64,000 nt of DNA from Branchiostoma floridae. Taxonomy: Eukaryota; Chordata; Leptocardii; Amphioxiformes; Branchiostomatidae. The stretch lies in the NCBI RefSeq assembly GCF_000003815.2, contig NC_049992.1, positions 6,271,825-6,335,824 of the forward strand, given 5' to 3'. Under the pieces are notes generated by a model. It made no database searches and was not told the DNA's origin. It worked only from the letters and a program-made list of their open reading frames with translations. Position numbers and translations under genes: made by a program. Shown here piece by piece: positions 10,247-24,225 of this stretch; position 1 is the first letter of the stretch, and the number at the start of each line of letters is the position of its first letter.

Positions 10247-13200
10247 CTTTAGATCCTCTGGCAAGTATAAAATTCTGAATGATCAGGGGTGTTATTCAGT
10301 GACATGTGGCCACATATTTTGAGAACTGTTGCGAAAATCAATGCGCGCGCGGATGTCATCCATGAAATTAAGTCAGTTTGCCCTTAATTGGTACAGGGCA
10401 CAATTCTGTTTTTAGTTTTTTTTTTAAATATTTATATGTATTGATAGTTGAGGTTGTCTTCTTATACTGGGCTTACTGTCGTATTATTATAAAAGGAAGT
10501 TAAACTGCAAGTTGGTGACCGTGGGCTAATTGCAAGTGCATGGCATGCATATCACAATGGGCAGTGATTATTCTATAAATAGACCAACCGAATAGTAATG
10601 TTGTTATATCTAGACAGGTTGAGTTTGAATTCTTTTTTTTTTTGCAAGCAGAGTAAGACGAAAGGTTCCACGCTTTATTTTATACAGTTGTTGTTTATAA
10701 GGTCCATAGTTGTCTGGTATTAGTTATAGGGCCATTAGGCGAGCGAGGGAAGGTTGCAATGTTATAACGATTATTCTAATAGTATTTTTCAAGTTCATGC
10801 TAGGAGTTTAATTACATAGAAAAACACCAAAATATGATAATATGTAGTCTTTTAATCTATCTTATGTATCAGATCTAATATCATTTGTTTTTTATTACAA
10901 AGTGCGTTCTGCTTATACATGGAACAATTTTGAATGCTCTCGACAAATAAAGTCCGTTTCCACCTTTTCTGAGTGGCCTTGTATGCTGTTGCTGTTATTA
11001 TTGATGACTCTCTATTGACAAACGTTATTTTAGAGCACCATTCTTTAGAATGATGACGCCATATAATAGACTTACATTGTGACAGTACTAGTGACAGAAA
11101 GTAGCGTAAATGTGGTAAAACTTATCATTTATCAGACATTTACTGGTTACCTTGTCATTGGAAGAGGCTTCTAATTCTGATGAGGTTTCTGCATAGGCCA
11201 CAACAGAGCCTAACCTGCAGTACCGCTCCTAGTCGCTACGAAAAGATCTCACAAAACCACAATTAAGTTTTGCGATTGAAGTTTATGACTTATCATGCCA
11301 TTTTCGGTATGTTGACCATTCTCATGAGCTTTTTAGATCTATCGAAGAAAGGAATGCACGCTCTGATGTAATCCATAAAATTAACTTGCCCTGGGTATAA
11401 TTGCCCGTTGAACTATGACAGCGGTAACCTGTTAGGTCATGTAAAAGACTGTTTGGTTGTCGTTGGGCCCGGAGGGTGTAGAGTGAGTATCACAACAACA
11501 ATCTCTTGTCATGCTGTGTCATGTTTAGTGACCTTTTAAATCGGAGACGCGTCGAACGAGAAAGGCGTACCCAACCTTCTGGCTCACCGCAGCAGTATTG
11601 TCGACCAGACGCTGTACAGTGGATTTCTGGCGTGGGGTACCGACGATCGTTGCTGTAAAGGTAATCTACCATTGCTTTATTTCACTTGTGAGAAAACCAG
11701 TCCTTTCTACCTCATGTTGTTTTAATGACATGGGTTTAATTACAGTCAGCAAGCTAAGCTGATATGTTGAGATATTGTGATTTATGTTCAAAATCTTCGT
11801 ACGGTGTTTTTGTGGTAGGGTTTCCAGACATGTACAGACCCAATAGTTGACAAAGATCTACTATAATCTATTCCCGTCACAATCCGAATTTTGTAACATA
11901 CTTTCGCGAGTGTTGGTGTTCCAGACAAAAAGCCTCAAAATTTGCTGACCTAAACCTATCGCACGACGAATGTGGCAGTACTCTAAATAGACAAACACGT
12001 TTTTTTTATGTCACCTGTTCTTTGACAATGAGAGAGTTGACCTATCCACGGTTTGGCTTGTTATTCCAAGTTATGAACCGTATTTTGGGTCAAATGTGTG
12101 ATACTTTTGTGTCCGGAAACTCTTTCGACTTTATAAATGATGATAACAAAAGGTTTTTGTTTCTAAGTGTCTTAAATCGTTTCAGACACGTACACATATA
12201 CAGCGAACAATACAGTGCGACCTCTACATCTTGCGGTGTCAATTGGGGAGGGGTCTTTAACGGATAAAACGTGTTCAACGACCATATTGTTCGGAAGGCA
12301 AAGTTGTACTTGTTGTTGTCATATTTTTGTTGTCGTTGCTATTGTTTGAACCTACTGTGTCGTCTTCGATTTGCTGAAAATTCACCCATTTTTCTATTGC
12401 TCTTTGATGTTTTATTACGTCTTCTGTCTATGTCAGTTACGTCATTAATTATGCATGCAAGTTCGCCATTATGTTGGGGCCATAATAAGGGTTGTAACTT
12501 GGAATGGCACATTTACAAACAGGTGTGCCTTGTTTGAACATTGTGAATACCCATTTTGAACCCCTTGTGTGATTTCGATGGCCACCATTCCACATTAGAG
12601 TAGGCAAGTCCAGAGATTGTTAGAAGAAGTAGTTAAGAGACGTAACGACAACTTTACTTATTCCGGCGGGACCATGAAACTGTCACATTAGAAAAAAAAA
12701 ACATCGAGGTATTCTCAATAATGTCTAAAACACGAATATCTTGGGTATAACTAAAGCTACATTTAGTAGGTCTTTTTTATCTACTGGTATTCTTCTTTTC
12801 GTATGGAGGTCATGTTTCATACATTCAAGTTGACCTAAAATTAAGAAAAATCAACCTTATTCTTTGTTTTTGATTTATTTTGGTTCTTTGCTTTTGTTTG
12901 GGACGTTATTGGATAGAGAATTACATGTAGATCACATGTTTGTGGAGACCAGCTCACAAATATCCCACTAAACTTATTTGTTTATTCGGAAATCTGACAA
13001 GTACATTACGCAGACTCTCAGGCAGTGTTGTTGATATTACAGCTCGAGTCTACAAGCAGGGGCAGACAAATACATAAGAACGGCCCATTATAAGGCTACA
13101 CATGACAGGCATTATCAAGAACTAACAACATATCTGACAACTTAATCAAAAAGAAGTCTATCATCTATTTACAATGTACAATTTAAAATGATAATTGCAA

Positions 13201-14800
13201 TATATCACAAAAATAGTTTTTGCGCAAGTTCGGAGGTCAGAGGTCGACTGCACTTATCGAAAATAATAAAGGTCTGTCATGGTGTGAGTGGATCCAAACA
13301 GATCTGTCTGGATATACAGATTGTAGTTTTCATTACAAACCTGGCGTGTTAGGTGATGTAACGGTATGCAACACAACCAACGAAACAAACAAACAAACAG
13401 ACAAACAAACAAACAAAACAAACAATTACTAACGGTTTTCTGCAATGTTTTGGCTCAGCGAGCGAGTTTTCTTTTTGTCTAAACGGGAACAGATTAAGAT
13501 GGAAGAAACTAGATACGCCTTTCCTTATCGTAGAAGGGACAGGTTGAAATAAATGGTCCTCAAACATATTTGATGTTCAGTATTTGAAATATTCGTTGCC
13601 CAAATACTACATTGCTCCAGTTACTTGGGTTCAAACCACTTTCACCAGCATGGATCCCATGGCCACTGGATTGATCCATACTCATACTGGCTGTTCTCTA
13701 AATACGGGGCGTCCTTTTGAACATCTTATACCAGAGACGCCACTACTAAGTGGAGCTTGATACTCATTTTCACCAGAGTCAAGTCAGGGAATTTGTGTTA
13801 AGTGCCTTTCCCATGGCCACAGCGTGGGGTCTGACAAAGATTCAAGCCAAGAACCTCTGGATTCTCTGGCTGTTCTGACTACAAGGCCAACCAATGCCAC
13901 AGGGATTTGGAACATCCCACCGAAAACTAGTCGTCCGTAGCTTAAAACGTTATCGTTATAAGTGCCTTCAGGGCAAATACCAGACTGGTGAGTTGAACAG
14001 CCCACACGTACAAGAGAGACAGGGTGCGACTTCATGGAGAAACTTTACTGTCTGGCAAGCTTTATAGCCTCCATGAAAATGGAGATATAGTTTTTGATGT
14101 GTATGTGTGTGTAACTCTCTCTCTCTCTTTGATTATAATGATATAGTGTCAAAGAAACAAAGGCCAAGGTCGGTCTTGGGCCCCCTGGTATGTGACGGTG
14201 GTACTGCAGCTTTTTTAAAAATCTTTTGTTCTGGTCTTGATACTTTAGTGGCATTTTGTTTTTAGAAATAATAGAAAGGAGGATTTGTGTTAGTTTGGAC
14301 CCCCTAGTAGCTATTTCAATCAAAATTTATCACTTCCGGCTCGCGAATAAAAAAAGAGTCTGGCCAAAAAAAGTTGTCATTATGGGAAAAAAGTAGTCAG
14401 GAAGGTTAAACAATGGCATAACACCCACAGCATATGGTATGCCGAACATTAGATTTTTTCATGTTTTTTTCGCGTCTTCTTCTTTGCCCTTGGAATTGAC
14501 GGTGGCATTATATGGCGTTAGTATACAATTTCCGGTACTTGTAACGCAATTCATCGCTGATTTTGCAGCTGCTTTGTACGATTTACGAGTATGACTTAAA
14601 ACCTTTTTTTTATGTCTTTGAAAACGGCGAAAAAATTTATGCACGCGTGCATGTCATCCATATAATCAAATAAACATCCCCAGCCTTAATATCAATAAAA
14701 ACAATCACAATCAAATAAACACTTGTTAACTATCTAGAAAGTACTTCGGCAAAGGTAGTGAAGTAGATTATCAGCTCAACTAAGTCTACATAAATTTCTT
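10247..14800. other. Intergenic DNA between L2 and L3
   Basis: About 4.5 kb without a recognisable gene. It contains single ends of the 351-853 element family (near 10351, 11364 and 14650), a SINE remnant near 13735-13920 and AT-rich unique DNA. Short open frames (11490-11672, 12022-12267, 12271-12537) show no known domain. An untranslated first exon of L3 could lie here. Confidence 0.5.
13735..13920 (-). mobile_element. tRNA-derived SINE remnant (minus)
   Basis: Read on the minus strand it contains GGGAAAGGCACTTAACAC, ctctggtgaaaatgagt and a degraded tRNA-like head, matching the SINEs at 26936 and 62773. Confidence 0.5.
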
Positions 14801-14830
14801 TTGCAGTACGTATTTACCTGAATCAATAGG

Positions 14831-14838
14831 TGACGTCA
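14831..14838. promoter_or_regulatory. Single CRE palindrome next to the L3 start codon
   Basis: A perfect TGACGTCA lies 6 bp before the ATG of L3. If the splice acceptor ending at 14806 is used, the site is inside the 5' UTR exon rather than the promoter, so its role is doubtful. Confidence 0.3.
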
Positions 14839-14844
14839 CACAAC

Positions 14845-15957
14845 ATGGCGATTCTCCAGAACTGCTGCTGTTGCTGCACCGTCCGCTTGGGGTCGCTAAT
14901 CACCGGTGTCCTATACGTGGTAAGTAACAATATAGCTGGTACAATACTTTAAAATTTATGTTTCCCTCTATACGAAGTACTTTCAGTAGATTGAGGGAAG
15001 GTGAATACAATAGCATTTGTGTTATGCTAATTATGGCCTATTTTGCATAATTAAAGCAGAAACTTCATATTTTTGTAGTAAACTGTAGGACTGAATATCG
15101 TTGACAAAAGTAGCTTGACAATACGCACGTTATGGATATAGCATGTAAATTCCTTACAATATTGATGACGGTAACATTTTATAAAAATGTAATCATGTAT
15201 GCTTCTTTAGATCATACATATTGTGGACTTGGGGGTGAAGTCAAGCAGTGTTGCACTCGGATGGCAAGGTGAGGTGAATTTCAGAGCTTACGATATAATA
15301 GATACCACGTATAGATTCTTTTTCTTTTCTTTTACTTTATTTTGATTAATTAAAAAGGATCGGTGAGTAAATGATGTATTTGCTTGTATGAAAAAAATTC
15401 TTAGGAATAAATTCATTTTGATTTTTATTATTTGTGTTATTATCTATCTTTACACCTATTGTTATTATCTCGTACTTTTATGTCATCTTAGCATCTGTGC
15501 TATTTAGGAATTATAGCGGTCATTTGGCGTAACAAGCCAGATTGTGATAAGTAATAGGTTTTGAATACATGTAAACATGCCCATGTTAACATGTTATTGA
15601 CCTTGCTACACTTTCTTCATAATTCAGTGGCTTCTCATTTTTTAAACCTTATACAGAAGTAACCAACTTGTGTCTGTACTGACACAATTTTTCATTCTCA
15701 TTTTATGATATTTGATGTACATATAACATACGTAACAGACCTGAAATGAATCGGCGTTTTTTTCATAGTGTACGGAACCGATGTGGCCTCGGTCGTTGTT
15801 GACATCATCGCCATCATTCTGGGCCTGTTGCTGATCGTTGCCGTCTTGGGGGTAAGGAAACAATTTCAGTCCAGTGTCACTCAAGCAGAGAGTCTTCACT
15901 ATCCGTGCGTATGTGTGCGTGTCTGTGTGAGTATAAGTGCGTGACAGATCGAGGGTT

Positions 15958-16020
<63 letters not shown>

Positions 16021-16021
16021 G

Positions 16022-16061
<40 letters not shown>

Positions 16062-18559
16062 GAGAGACAGACAGAGACAGACAGAGAGACAGAGAGACAG
16101 AGACAGGGACAAAAACAACGTATGTGTGCGTGTCTGTGTGCGTGTATGTGCGTGAGAGAGAGTGAGAGAGAGAGAAGACAGAGACAGAGACAGAGAGGCA
16201 AAGAGAGACAGACAGACAGACAGACGGACAGACAGACAGACAGATAGACAGACAGACAGAGACAAAAACAGAAACAGAGTATTGTGTGCTTTTTTTGCGA
16301 TTATTAGAATACACAATGCAGTATTGCCACGCACCAGTGTTTTTTTCTCAGTGGGATTCGAAATTTTGCAAAGCAAGAAGGGTAACCTGGTTTAGTCTGC
16401 CATCTCTGATCTCCCTTGTTGTTCCTTAATGTTCGCAGAGCATGATGGCCTTGCTGCGCGCCTGGGTCGCCCTCGCCATCCTCATCCTGATCACGGAGCT
16501 CATCATCATCATCTGTTTCACCGCGCTGACGCTGCAGGGGGTCTGGACCGCACTGGTACGTATACACCTTTCTCACGCGGCGGCCATGATAGATCAACCA
16601 ATGATAGCCTGCCAGTTTGGAAAGCGACCAATAAGAGAATTGCTGCATGTCCGTCAAATATTTGCATTATTATGTTTTTAGTTTGCATCTCTTGAGGGAC
16701 TATGCAATTAGTCTACACTACTGTAAATTATTTTTGTTTTGGTGCACAACATTAGGTACAATATTTACTATTTGATCTTATATTGTGAAAATATGTGTGC
16801 TTTTGGGGAAAACTAAATGGGAGCTGATTTTAGAAATACGTTTTGCCTGTTTGCCTCATTGACCTCTTGTTCGATCTGTCATGGCCGCCGCGTAAGAAGG
16901 TGATTGAGGACTAGATAAATTAGTGTACGGATGAACTAATAAGTAAGCTTGTGAATGAATGTATGGATGATATATGTAAATGAAAAAAAAGGTTATGTAG
17001 TTTGCTAAGTACTGAATTATGAATGAATGAGTGAGTGAATGAATGAATGAATGAAGAAAGAAACCGATGGTGAATGAATAAATAATTGAGTGAATGAGTG
17101 AGCGAGTGGGTTAGTAAATGAGTGAATAAATGATTAACTAGGCTAATGATCATTGGATGAATGAATCAATAAATGAATAATAGGATATAAAAAAGGAGGC
17201 AGAGGAAGGGTAGAAATTGTAAGTAAAAGTTGAGCACAGAAAGAGACACAGAAAACGAGAAAGAGCGTAATATATTTTGGAAAATATCGTAGATAACGTT
17301 AGATGTCAATGTCCTTTGCTGATCCAATGAAAAGTTTCATCTAGAAAAGTCGACATTTGCTCAGGAGCATATACAGCATATTTCATCCCATCTTCCTCAG
17401 AATGTAAACGTGGAATGTTCCATAACCTTTTGCAGAAATAGACCATCCAAAATCACACCACAAAATGATTTAAAGTTTGTTCTCACTTTTGTCCCCCCCC
17501 CCCCCGCCCATTTCAAGAATAGACTCTTCCGGAACACGTCTACTCAATGTAGACTTTTTCACGTGCACGCTACTTAATAATCCATCTCCAGTGTAAAAAA
17601 AACTACCCTTATACCGATTTCCAGGTCATTTGGCTTTCATGTAATGGCACAGGACCTCAAAATTTAAGGCCTATATCGAAACAACTAAAATAATTCTGGG
17701 GTATCTATTTTGTCCACTACACACCAATCCCAATGTCAAATTTCAGGTCATTTGGCCGCAAAATAAAAAAGAAACTTTTTGAAGATTTAACAGTTGGAGA
17801 AGAATAAACATACCTCCATACTGTAGTGTGTAGTAAAATATACCTAGTGGAGAGCGTGAGGTGCAGATTATGATTGACGTGGACGAGATGGGGATAGATC
17901 TTTTCGACATTCTCCTACATAATACTTGAATAGAACTTAAGATTTTTCTAAATAGTTAATGTTGACTGTTGTTTGATTTCAGGCTTCGCAATCGTTTTGG
18001 TTGAGCCCTGTTATCGGTGCCTGGATTATCTACTACTTTATCTTCTATATCACGGTAGGTCTCTTTTCATCTAATCACTCACTCATTCACTCACTCACTC
18101 TCTCACTCACTCATTCACTCACTCACTCATTCACTCATTCACTCACTCGCTCGCTCGCTCACTCACTCACTCACTCACTTACCAACCCACTCACTCACTC
18201 ACTCACTCACTCACTCACTCACTCACTCACTCAGCCCAATATCGACCTTGACCTTTGTCATTGCAACACCTACGCACATACCAAATATCATTACAATCCT
18301 TCCAGAGGTTCTAGAGTTATGGTGACCACAAATATCTGGAAACACAAACAGACAGACGCACTGATACACCCAAAACTATACCTGGGTTGTAAGTTGCTTT
18401 ATATGGATAAGCTGTTGGATCAGCAGGAGAGAATGTTGCTTTAGTGAGCTCGAGAGTTTGGTGACAAACGTTTTGCGTGATTCTTCATTTCAGGTCTACG
18501 GTGTCTTGGTTGTCTACTCTCACTACCAAAACCTTCGGGACGGCATTGAAGAAGAATAA
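14845..18559 (+). CDS. LAPTM-like tetraspan membrane protein L3 (complete, 156 aa)
   Basis: Six coding exons: 14845-14919, 15211-15268, 15769-15851, 16439-16555, 17983-18054, 18494-18559; stop TAA at 18557. All have GT-AG borders and phases 0,1,0,0,0, giving 156 residues. The N-terminus MAILQNCCCCCTVRLGS resembles the CCGCCHVRTG cluster I recall from LAPTM4A. Four hydrophobic segments follow: exons 1-2, exon 3 (VVVDIIAIILGLLLIVAV), exon 4 (ILILITELIIIICF) and exons 5-6 (IGAWIIYYFIFYIT/VYGVLVVY). After TM4 comes YSHYQNLRDG and only a short acidic IEEE end, the shortest tail in the array. The stop codon is followed at once by G/gtacaa, so the 3' UTR may be spliced. The start is supported by the MAILQ identity among L3, L4 and L5. 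A splice acceptor (ttgcag) ends at 14806, 38 nt before ATG, implying an untranslated first exon further upstream. Function is inferred: an endolysosomal membrane protein. Confidence 0.8.
15957..16265. repeat. GA/CAGA microsatellite
   Basis: Long GA, GACA and CAGA runs in the L3 intron, interrupted by a GT-rich patch. They create long but meaningless Ser/Leu and Arg/Glu frames. Confidence 0.95.
17000..17170. repeat. GAAT tetranucleotide repeat
   Basis: Imperfect gaatgaatgagtg units in the L3 intron. Confidence 0.85.
17341..17830. mobile_element. Dispersed repeat (CTAGAAA...GACATTTGCT family)
   Basis: Begins ctagaaaagtcgacatttgctc and contains aatttcaggtcatttgg. A longer relative starting ctagaaaggccgacatttgcttg is inserted at about 59592. 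No coding capacity is recognised. Confidence 0.5.
18063..18236. repeat. ACTC tetranucleotide repeat
   Basis: Runs of actcactcattcactc directly after exon 5 of L3. Confidence 0.95.
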
Positions 18560-19583
18560 GGTACAATCTCTTTTTCTGAGGGTTGAAAAAATTCTTACTG
18601 TATAACATAAAGCATTAAATAGTAGATGATCTATTTAAGATATTAATTCTGTTTGACCGCGATTCACTTTAGATGTTATTCAAATGATCAATGAAGCAAT
18701 GTTTATTGTATCTAACTTATTATATCAGTTTCCTCATTTGTTGATATGTTCTACATTTAGGTGATGGGAGTTTGGACATAGAGTCATGGCAGCTTTCTTA
18801 CCTACGTCCGGATTTTTGGAGATGAAAATTCTACTGCAGTTAAATTCTTCGTAGAACTTTTATTACATAATAGAGTAGAAGTTAACATGGCGCTCTCTCA
18901 GGCCAATGGTCCTTGTGCATCTGATTCCGTCAGCCAATCAGATGGTTCCCTAGCTTCTATTGTATTAGAGGGAGTTACCGGCCAATCACTTTGCTTTTTG
19001 CTCAAATGCGGCGATGTGATTGGCTAACTGGTTGCTATCGCCAATGTGGCGAAAATGGCGGATCGCAAACAGTCACGGTCGTTACTTGATACATGATAAT
19101 AGCCTAAATTGCCAATGTTATTCGCCGATTGCTCCTTTAATTACAAACGAACAGAACAATAAGGGCCAATTAGGTTGATTGTAGCTGCATTGAGCATCTT
19201 GACAACTTATGATAGCATTTTTAGGAGACATTTATAAGCATTTATATAGATAGATAGCGTCATAGGTTAAACGATTATTACTACCAGCTAAGGTATAGCT
19301 GAGATTTTATTGTTTCACCTTTATAGAATAAACATCAAATTGGTTTGGTTTATCTTTTATCTATCCCAATGGAATTCTTCTTTCCTGTTCATTTCTATTG
19401 CTGCTTTTTGAATGTAGATTTGACATCACTGTTGTCAGAATCAAAGCCGTTCAGTACATGATGTCGAAGCAGACTTTTTTCGATTGTGCACCTAAAAAAT
19501 GTAGCTCCAAATGCAGTGTGGTACTTGCCAAATCTGTTATGTACGTTTACTAGTTTTTGTAACAATTTAGTTAGAATAGTATT

Positions 19584-19683
19584 NNNNNNNNNNNNNNNNN
19601 NNNNNNNNNNNNNNNNNNNNNNNNNNNNNNNNNNNNNNNNNNNNNNNNNNNNNNNNNNNNNNNNNNNNNNNNNNNNNNNNNNN
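19584..19683. other. Assembly gap (100 N)
   Basis: A run of exactly 100 N in the noncoding DNA between L3 and L4. Confidence 0.95.
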
Positions 19684-22600
19684 ATTTTTTGGGGATTTGG
19701 GGCTGAAGTAAACGGGTCCAATCGTCCGTCGGAAATCTGGGCAAGTCCCAATTTATTTGAAGTCTTGATTAGATAAGGTCTAGTTTTCTAATATAGACAG
19801 TTTGGTATTCTTGTAATTTGTGTTGCACAAATTTGTGCTAATGCTACCGGCAAATTCAAATGGTTAACCATGGTCAATACGCGCAAATAATAAACATGGG
19901 ACATTGAAATCAAAATGCTTATCTGTCTGTATAAGTGAAATTTATGCAAAGTAGCAAATATTTGTATAAGGTGGAGTTTCGGAAGTAAGGTTTAAAATTT
20001 TGTAGGAGGGGGTAGCGCTGGGAATGCAACGCCTCTTGGAAAAAAATAAACAAGATTGAAAATAAAATACAATTTTGATCACAAATGGCTCAACGTGTGT
20101 CATGATTAGATAAATAAAATGTATATAAATAAAAGGATATTGTGCCTTGCAAATACCAGACAATCTTTACTACAATAAGCATTGCAGTAGTTCCATATCC
20201 ATTGAATATAACAAAGAAACATAATGTGTATTCTGTTGGAGAAAAAAAAACATTGCAAATGAAAAGCAAGAAATTTCACCCATGATTTGGACTTCTTTAA
20301 AAAAAGATGTCCCTACTGTACTTGGGATGACGAATTCCACTATACGATAATCCTGGGAAAAATGAATACTGCCCACAAACAAACAATTAAACAAACAAAC
20401 AATCAAGCAAACACATACAAAACATAGTCTTCATGGCAAAGGTCTTCATGGTAGAGTTCCTCGTTTATTTGCTATGCGCATTACCCGGATCGTAAATATT
20501 TACATGTGCTGCTCTGTCTATTTTTACCACTACATGTATGTCTACGTCCATCAGAACCAGATTATAATAAAATAACATTAATGTAGCAATAAAACCTGTA
20601 AAATACATTATTAGAACCGATTTTCCTAAACAAAATGCCTGTTAACAATCGGTTGCCATGGCCACATGAAAAAGAAAAACTCTCCAAACTTTGTAAAATT
20701 GTTGTCAACTAAATTCTAGGCAAATTCACTGAATTTGATGACTCTAAAGTAATTCGTTTGGGCGTTATCCGACAAGAAAGTTGGCGCAGACGTCAAATCA
20801 GGGTTTGAATCAGGGTTAAAATGGTACCGCCCATGTTTGTGTTCTTTTCCTCGTGGGAGGGGCTAAAGGGAATGTTGGTCTACGTGCGTTTTTGTGCACC
20901 GTCTGAAAGGGAAGTCAACGGAGGCAAGTCTAAGCGCCAAGTATCATACTATCATACGGCAAAGCAGGTGGGTGACGTTACTGTTTCTTTTTAAGAATCT
21001 TAACGGTAAAATCTTTATCAAATTCTAGTAGACAGGATTTCGTTAGGGGTGGGGACTCTTTCTGACCAGGGAGTCGCAGAGCGCGAGGCGACTGAGCCTT
21101 CCTAGGCCGGGGTTCCGGGGCATGCACACCCAAAAACACCCACACCCTCTGAAATGACTTTTCTTGAGTTTTTGAGAGGATTTCTTAAATGGAGACTGTC
21201 GGTAAAAGGGCGGGGGTGGGGGTGCTGGTGGGGGGGTGGGCGGCGTCCATGGTTTTATTACCGTATCACAGGTATCTAGTTAGAACACCATCATACGGTA
21301 TTTTGTGACAATGATATTCTCTCTATGATAGTTCTGCGGAATAAAAGCAAATGCTTCTGAATCAACAGGTCAAGGGAAACACAAACATGTCGAGGACAGC
21401 GTTTAGTCGTTTAGAGGTGTAATATTGACAAAAAATGTTCGCCAAGCTAGTACAGACACAATCATCACACTAGAAACACGTGAAACAGCCAAAAGTAGAA
21501 AATCGTTTTGGAAAGCGCAAACCCCAACATTATTCTATCATTCTGAAAGCTTGCGCTTTTACAGAGCACAGCTGTGATGTTACATGAAGTTGTTTTAAAG
21601 GAGAAGAACAACAACAGGTGGCAGTTCACTACTACGCGGGACGAGCTAGCGTTTCCGGTTACTTGAAAAAACCCTAGCAAAAAACCGCAGACCCGTTTTT
21701 TGCTTCCTTTTTATGTGTGTGTGTGGGGGGGTGGGGGGGTGGGCAAACGCTGTCAGTGGAAATAAAACCTTCTATCTTACATATCATTAATAAAAAAATT
21801 GTAGAAACTTATTCCAACATGTTTTCTCCATTTCTTATTGACGTAGCGATAGCGATAGTAAATTGCAACCTGTAAAAATTAAGATACTATGATGAAAATA
21901 TCAACATTTGTCGGATCACTTTGGCCAAAAGTTTAAGAAAAAGTCACTACAGACCCTACATTTTCCCTAACAATGTCGGAAATACAATATCAATTTTCCT
22001 CGGACTTAGTATTCGTCACAAAACGTTAGAAAAGAGCCAAACATGGGAGAAGGACGAGAAATAAAGAAGCAGTTGACACAAACTAATTTCGAACAGTTTT
22101 TGGAGGATTTTATTTTGACTGCCAGGTTCAAGTTTCAGAACACCATATCTTTCAACAGGTGTTTGTGAGTCGGTCATGCGTTCATTTCCACTCAACGTTA
22201 AAAATCCTTTATGTTGCTAACGTCCACACCTTAGTCTAGGAGTTAAGTTCAAGAATATAGGACGGCATCGAAATATTGTTGGAGAGTAAAATGGAGAGTT
22301 AAAATGCGATGACTGGGCAATTGATCCATAAATTTAGTAACTTTCTTTAGCCTTAGCGAGCGGTCACATTGGTCGTGCGATCGTCGTACGATCTCTAATT
22401 TCGGTCATTTTGGAAGTCAAAATGTACGTCTCCTGTAAAGTTCAATTGTCTTGATACACAAAATGCTGTTTTGGATCCATGTCGGTGGTTGGTTCTGTCA
22501 CGGCCTGCTTGGAAATCCTATGGCATCAAAATCGCACAACGATATATGTGACCGCACCCATAGCAAGACAATAGAATTGCCAATACGTGACGCTAAACTA

Positions 22601-22946
22601 TTTGTCATTGTCAATGTCCACATCTAACGCAACCTTGCGTTCAGCAAACATATGACTCTTTAGAAAGTCACCGGACAGGGTGTGGCAGGCGTAACGTAAA
22701 TGAGCTAGAGAAGGAAACATCTTGCCTTTACTTCTGAGAAGGATTTTTTTTCCTTTCTCTCTCTTTCTCATAGGGTATTTCAATCATTGATATACACAGT
22801 ACAATATACGGTTATGGTAAACACATCTACAATTTCTGTACCATATGGCAGATTCAATTCTTATACCTGTGCTTTCCTTTGTAATATTATCAGATTTACC
22901 GAGAAAAATTTGAGTTTACAGTACTTACCTGGATCTTTACCTAGAA

Positions 22947-23040
22947 AGAGACAGGCAGAGAGAAAGAGAGAGAGAGAGAAAGAGACAGAGAGAGAGAAAG
23001 AGAGAAAAGAGAAGGGAGAGAGAGCAAGCGAAAGAGAGAA
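22947..23040. repeat. GA-rich microsatellite
   Basis: Imperfect gagagaaagag run. Confidence 0.85.
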
Positions 23041-23491
23041 TTTCCTCACTTTAGACATATGAGTAGCACCGAAAAACACTTGATGATGACCTTACGCTGA
23101 CCTTACAATTTGACAGGACATGTGGTGACCATGCCAATAATGGTCTATTGAAACTCTGTCAAAGTGTTTATTTTAAGGGAAGGGGGACGCGTCACATAGA
23201 GAGAAATTGTGGTCAACTGAGAGGTTTTGGACAAGAGAGTACACCAGAATGACAAAAGAAGAACATACGCAAATTATGCTGACGTAAAACAAACAACCCC
23301 AAGACCTTGAAGGGGATGTAACAGTCAACAAATACGTCGTAACTGTGCGTCTTTAAAGTTTACAATCGACTGTAGGAATGACATGTCTTTGCATTAATTT
23401 CATATTACCAGTGTATGTATACAAAACAAGCTTAAGATACGGCCTATTTTTCAGGTGTTACTGAACATATACAGCACTCAAACGACCTGTA

Positions 23492-23672
23492 ACACTAGTT
23501 CACCTTTATCCGCGTAGTAACCTATATCCGTTCTTTTTTAGGAACAGGATATTTAGGAATATCAAATTGACGGACCGTGGGTCCAAATGCATTAAAACCA
23601 CCATCCGTCGACTTGATATTTCTTGATCCCGTCTTTAAAACGACAAATGTAGTGGATAAAGGTGAAATAGCA
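23492..23672. mobile_element. Palindromic MITE, copy 2
   Basis: Left end CTAGTTCACCTTTATCCG with taacctatatccgtt, right end ggataaaggtgaaatag; same family as 59131-59346. The inner arms aatatcaaattgacgg / ccgtcgacttgatat are retained. Confidence 0.6.
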
Positions 23673-23924
23673 TTAGGTATTTACTGTTAATTCCAGCCGT
23701 CAAATACATATCCGTACATATTGTCATATACCGCACAGCCGAATTTGCGTCACAAAACATGTTGTTATGACCATTGATAGAGAACAGGTATGTGAACGTG
23801 CCACAAAGCATGTTATAGGAACAGTTATACAGGAACCACGCTCTGACGAACACCCTGAGATACCATGCATGGCAGGTCAATGAACTCAGGTGATTCTTTA
23901 AGGTCAACTTTTACAAAGAATGTA

Positions 23925-24225
23925 GGGTCGTGTAGTGTAACGGTAGGGTTCTGGGTTCGAATCCGTTGTTATGCCACCGATCTTATGGCCTTGGGATATG
24001 TATTATGATATAAACGCGACTATCCACGTTTATTGTGTAGGACGTGTCCCGTGTTTGAGGAGAGCCACACCTAGAGCACGTTAAAGAACCCACCACACCT
24101 ATCGAAAAGTAGGGTTCATTCCCGGTGTGAGTGGTTCAAAACCCACAGTCCTCTGTGGTAGCTACTGGGGCAATCATTGTCGTAATGAGGTCACCTTAGT
24201 TAGCGCTGAATGACAGCAACGCCAG
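23925..24225 (+). mobile_element. tRNA-derived SINE-like repeat
   Basis: A tRNA-like head with an A-box-like gtgtaacggta and a B box GGTTCGAATCC precedes the shared tail atgccaccgatcttatggccttggga. Further on it has acgttaaagaacccaccacac, also seen at 27260. Confidence 0.55.

Noticed and set aside
15642-16376. 244-codon minus-strand frame
   Set aside because: Composed of Ser/Leu/Val repeats from a GA/CAGA microsatellite inside an L3 intron; no domain.
18063-18236. CRISPR-like regular repeats
   Set aside because: Simple ACTC tetranucleotide repeat without spacers, in a eukaryotic intron; likewise 58340-58740 and 63717-64000.
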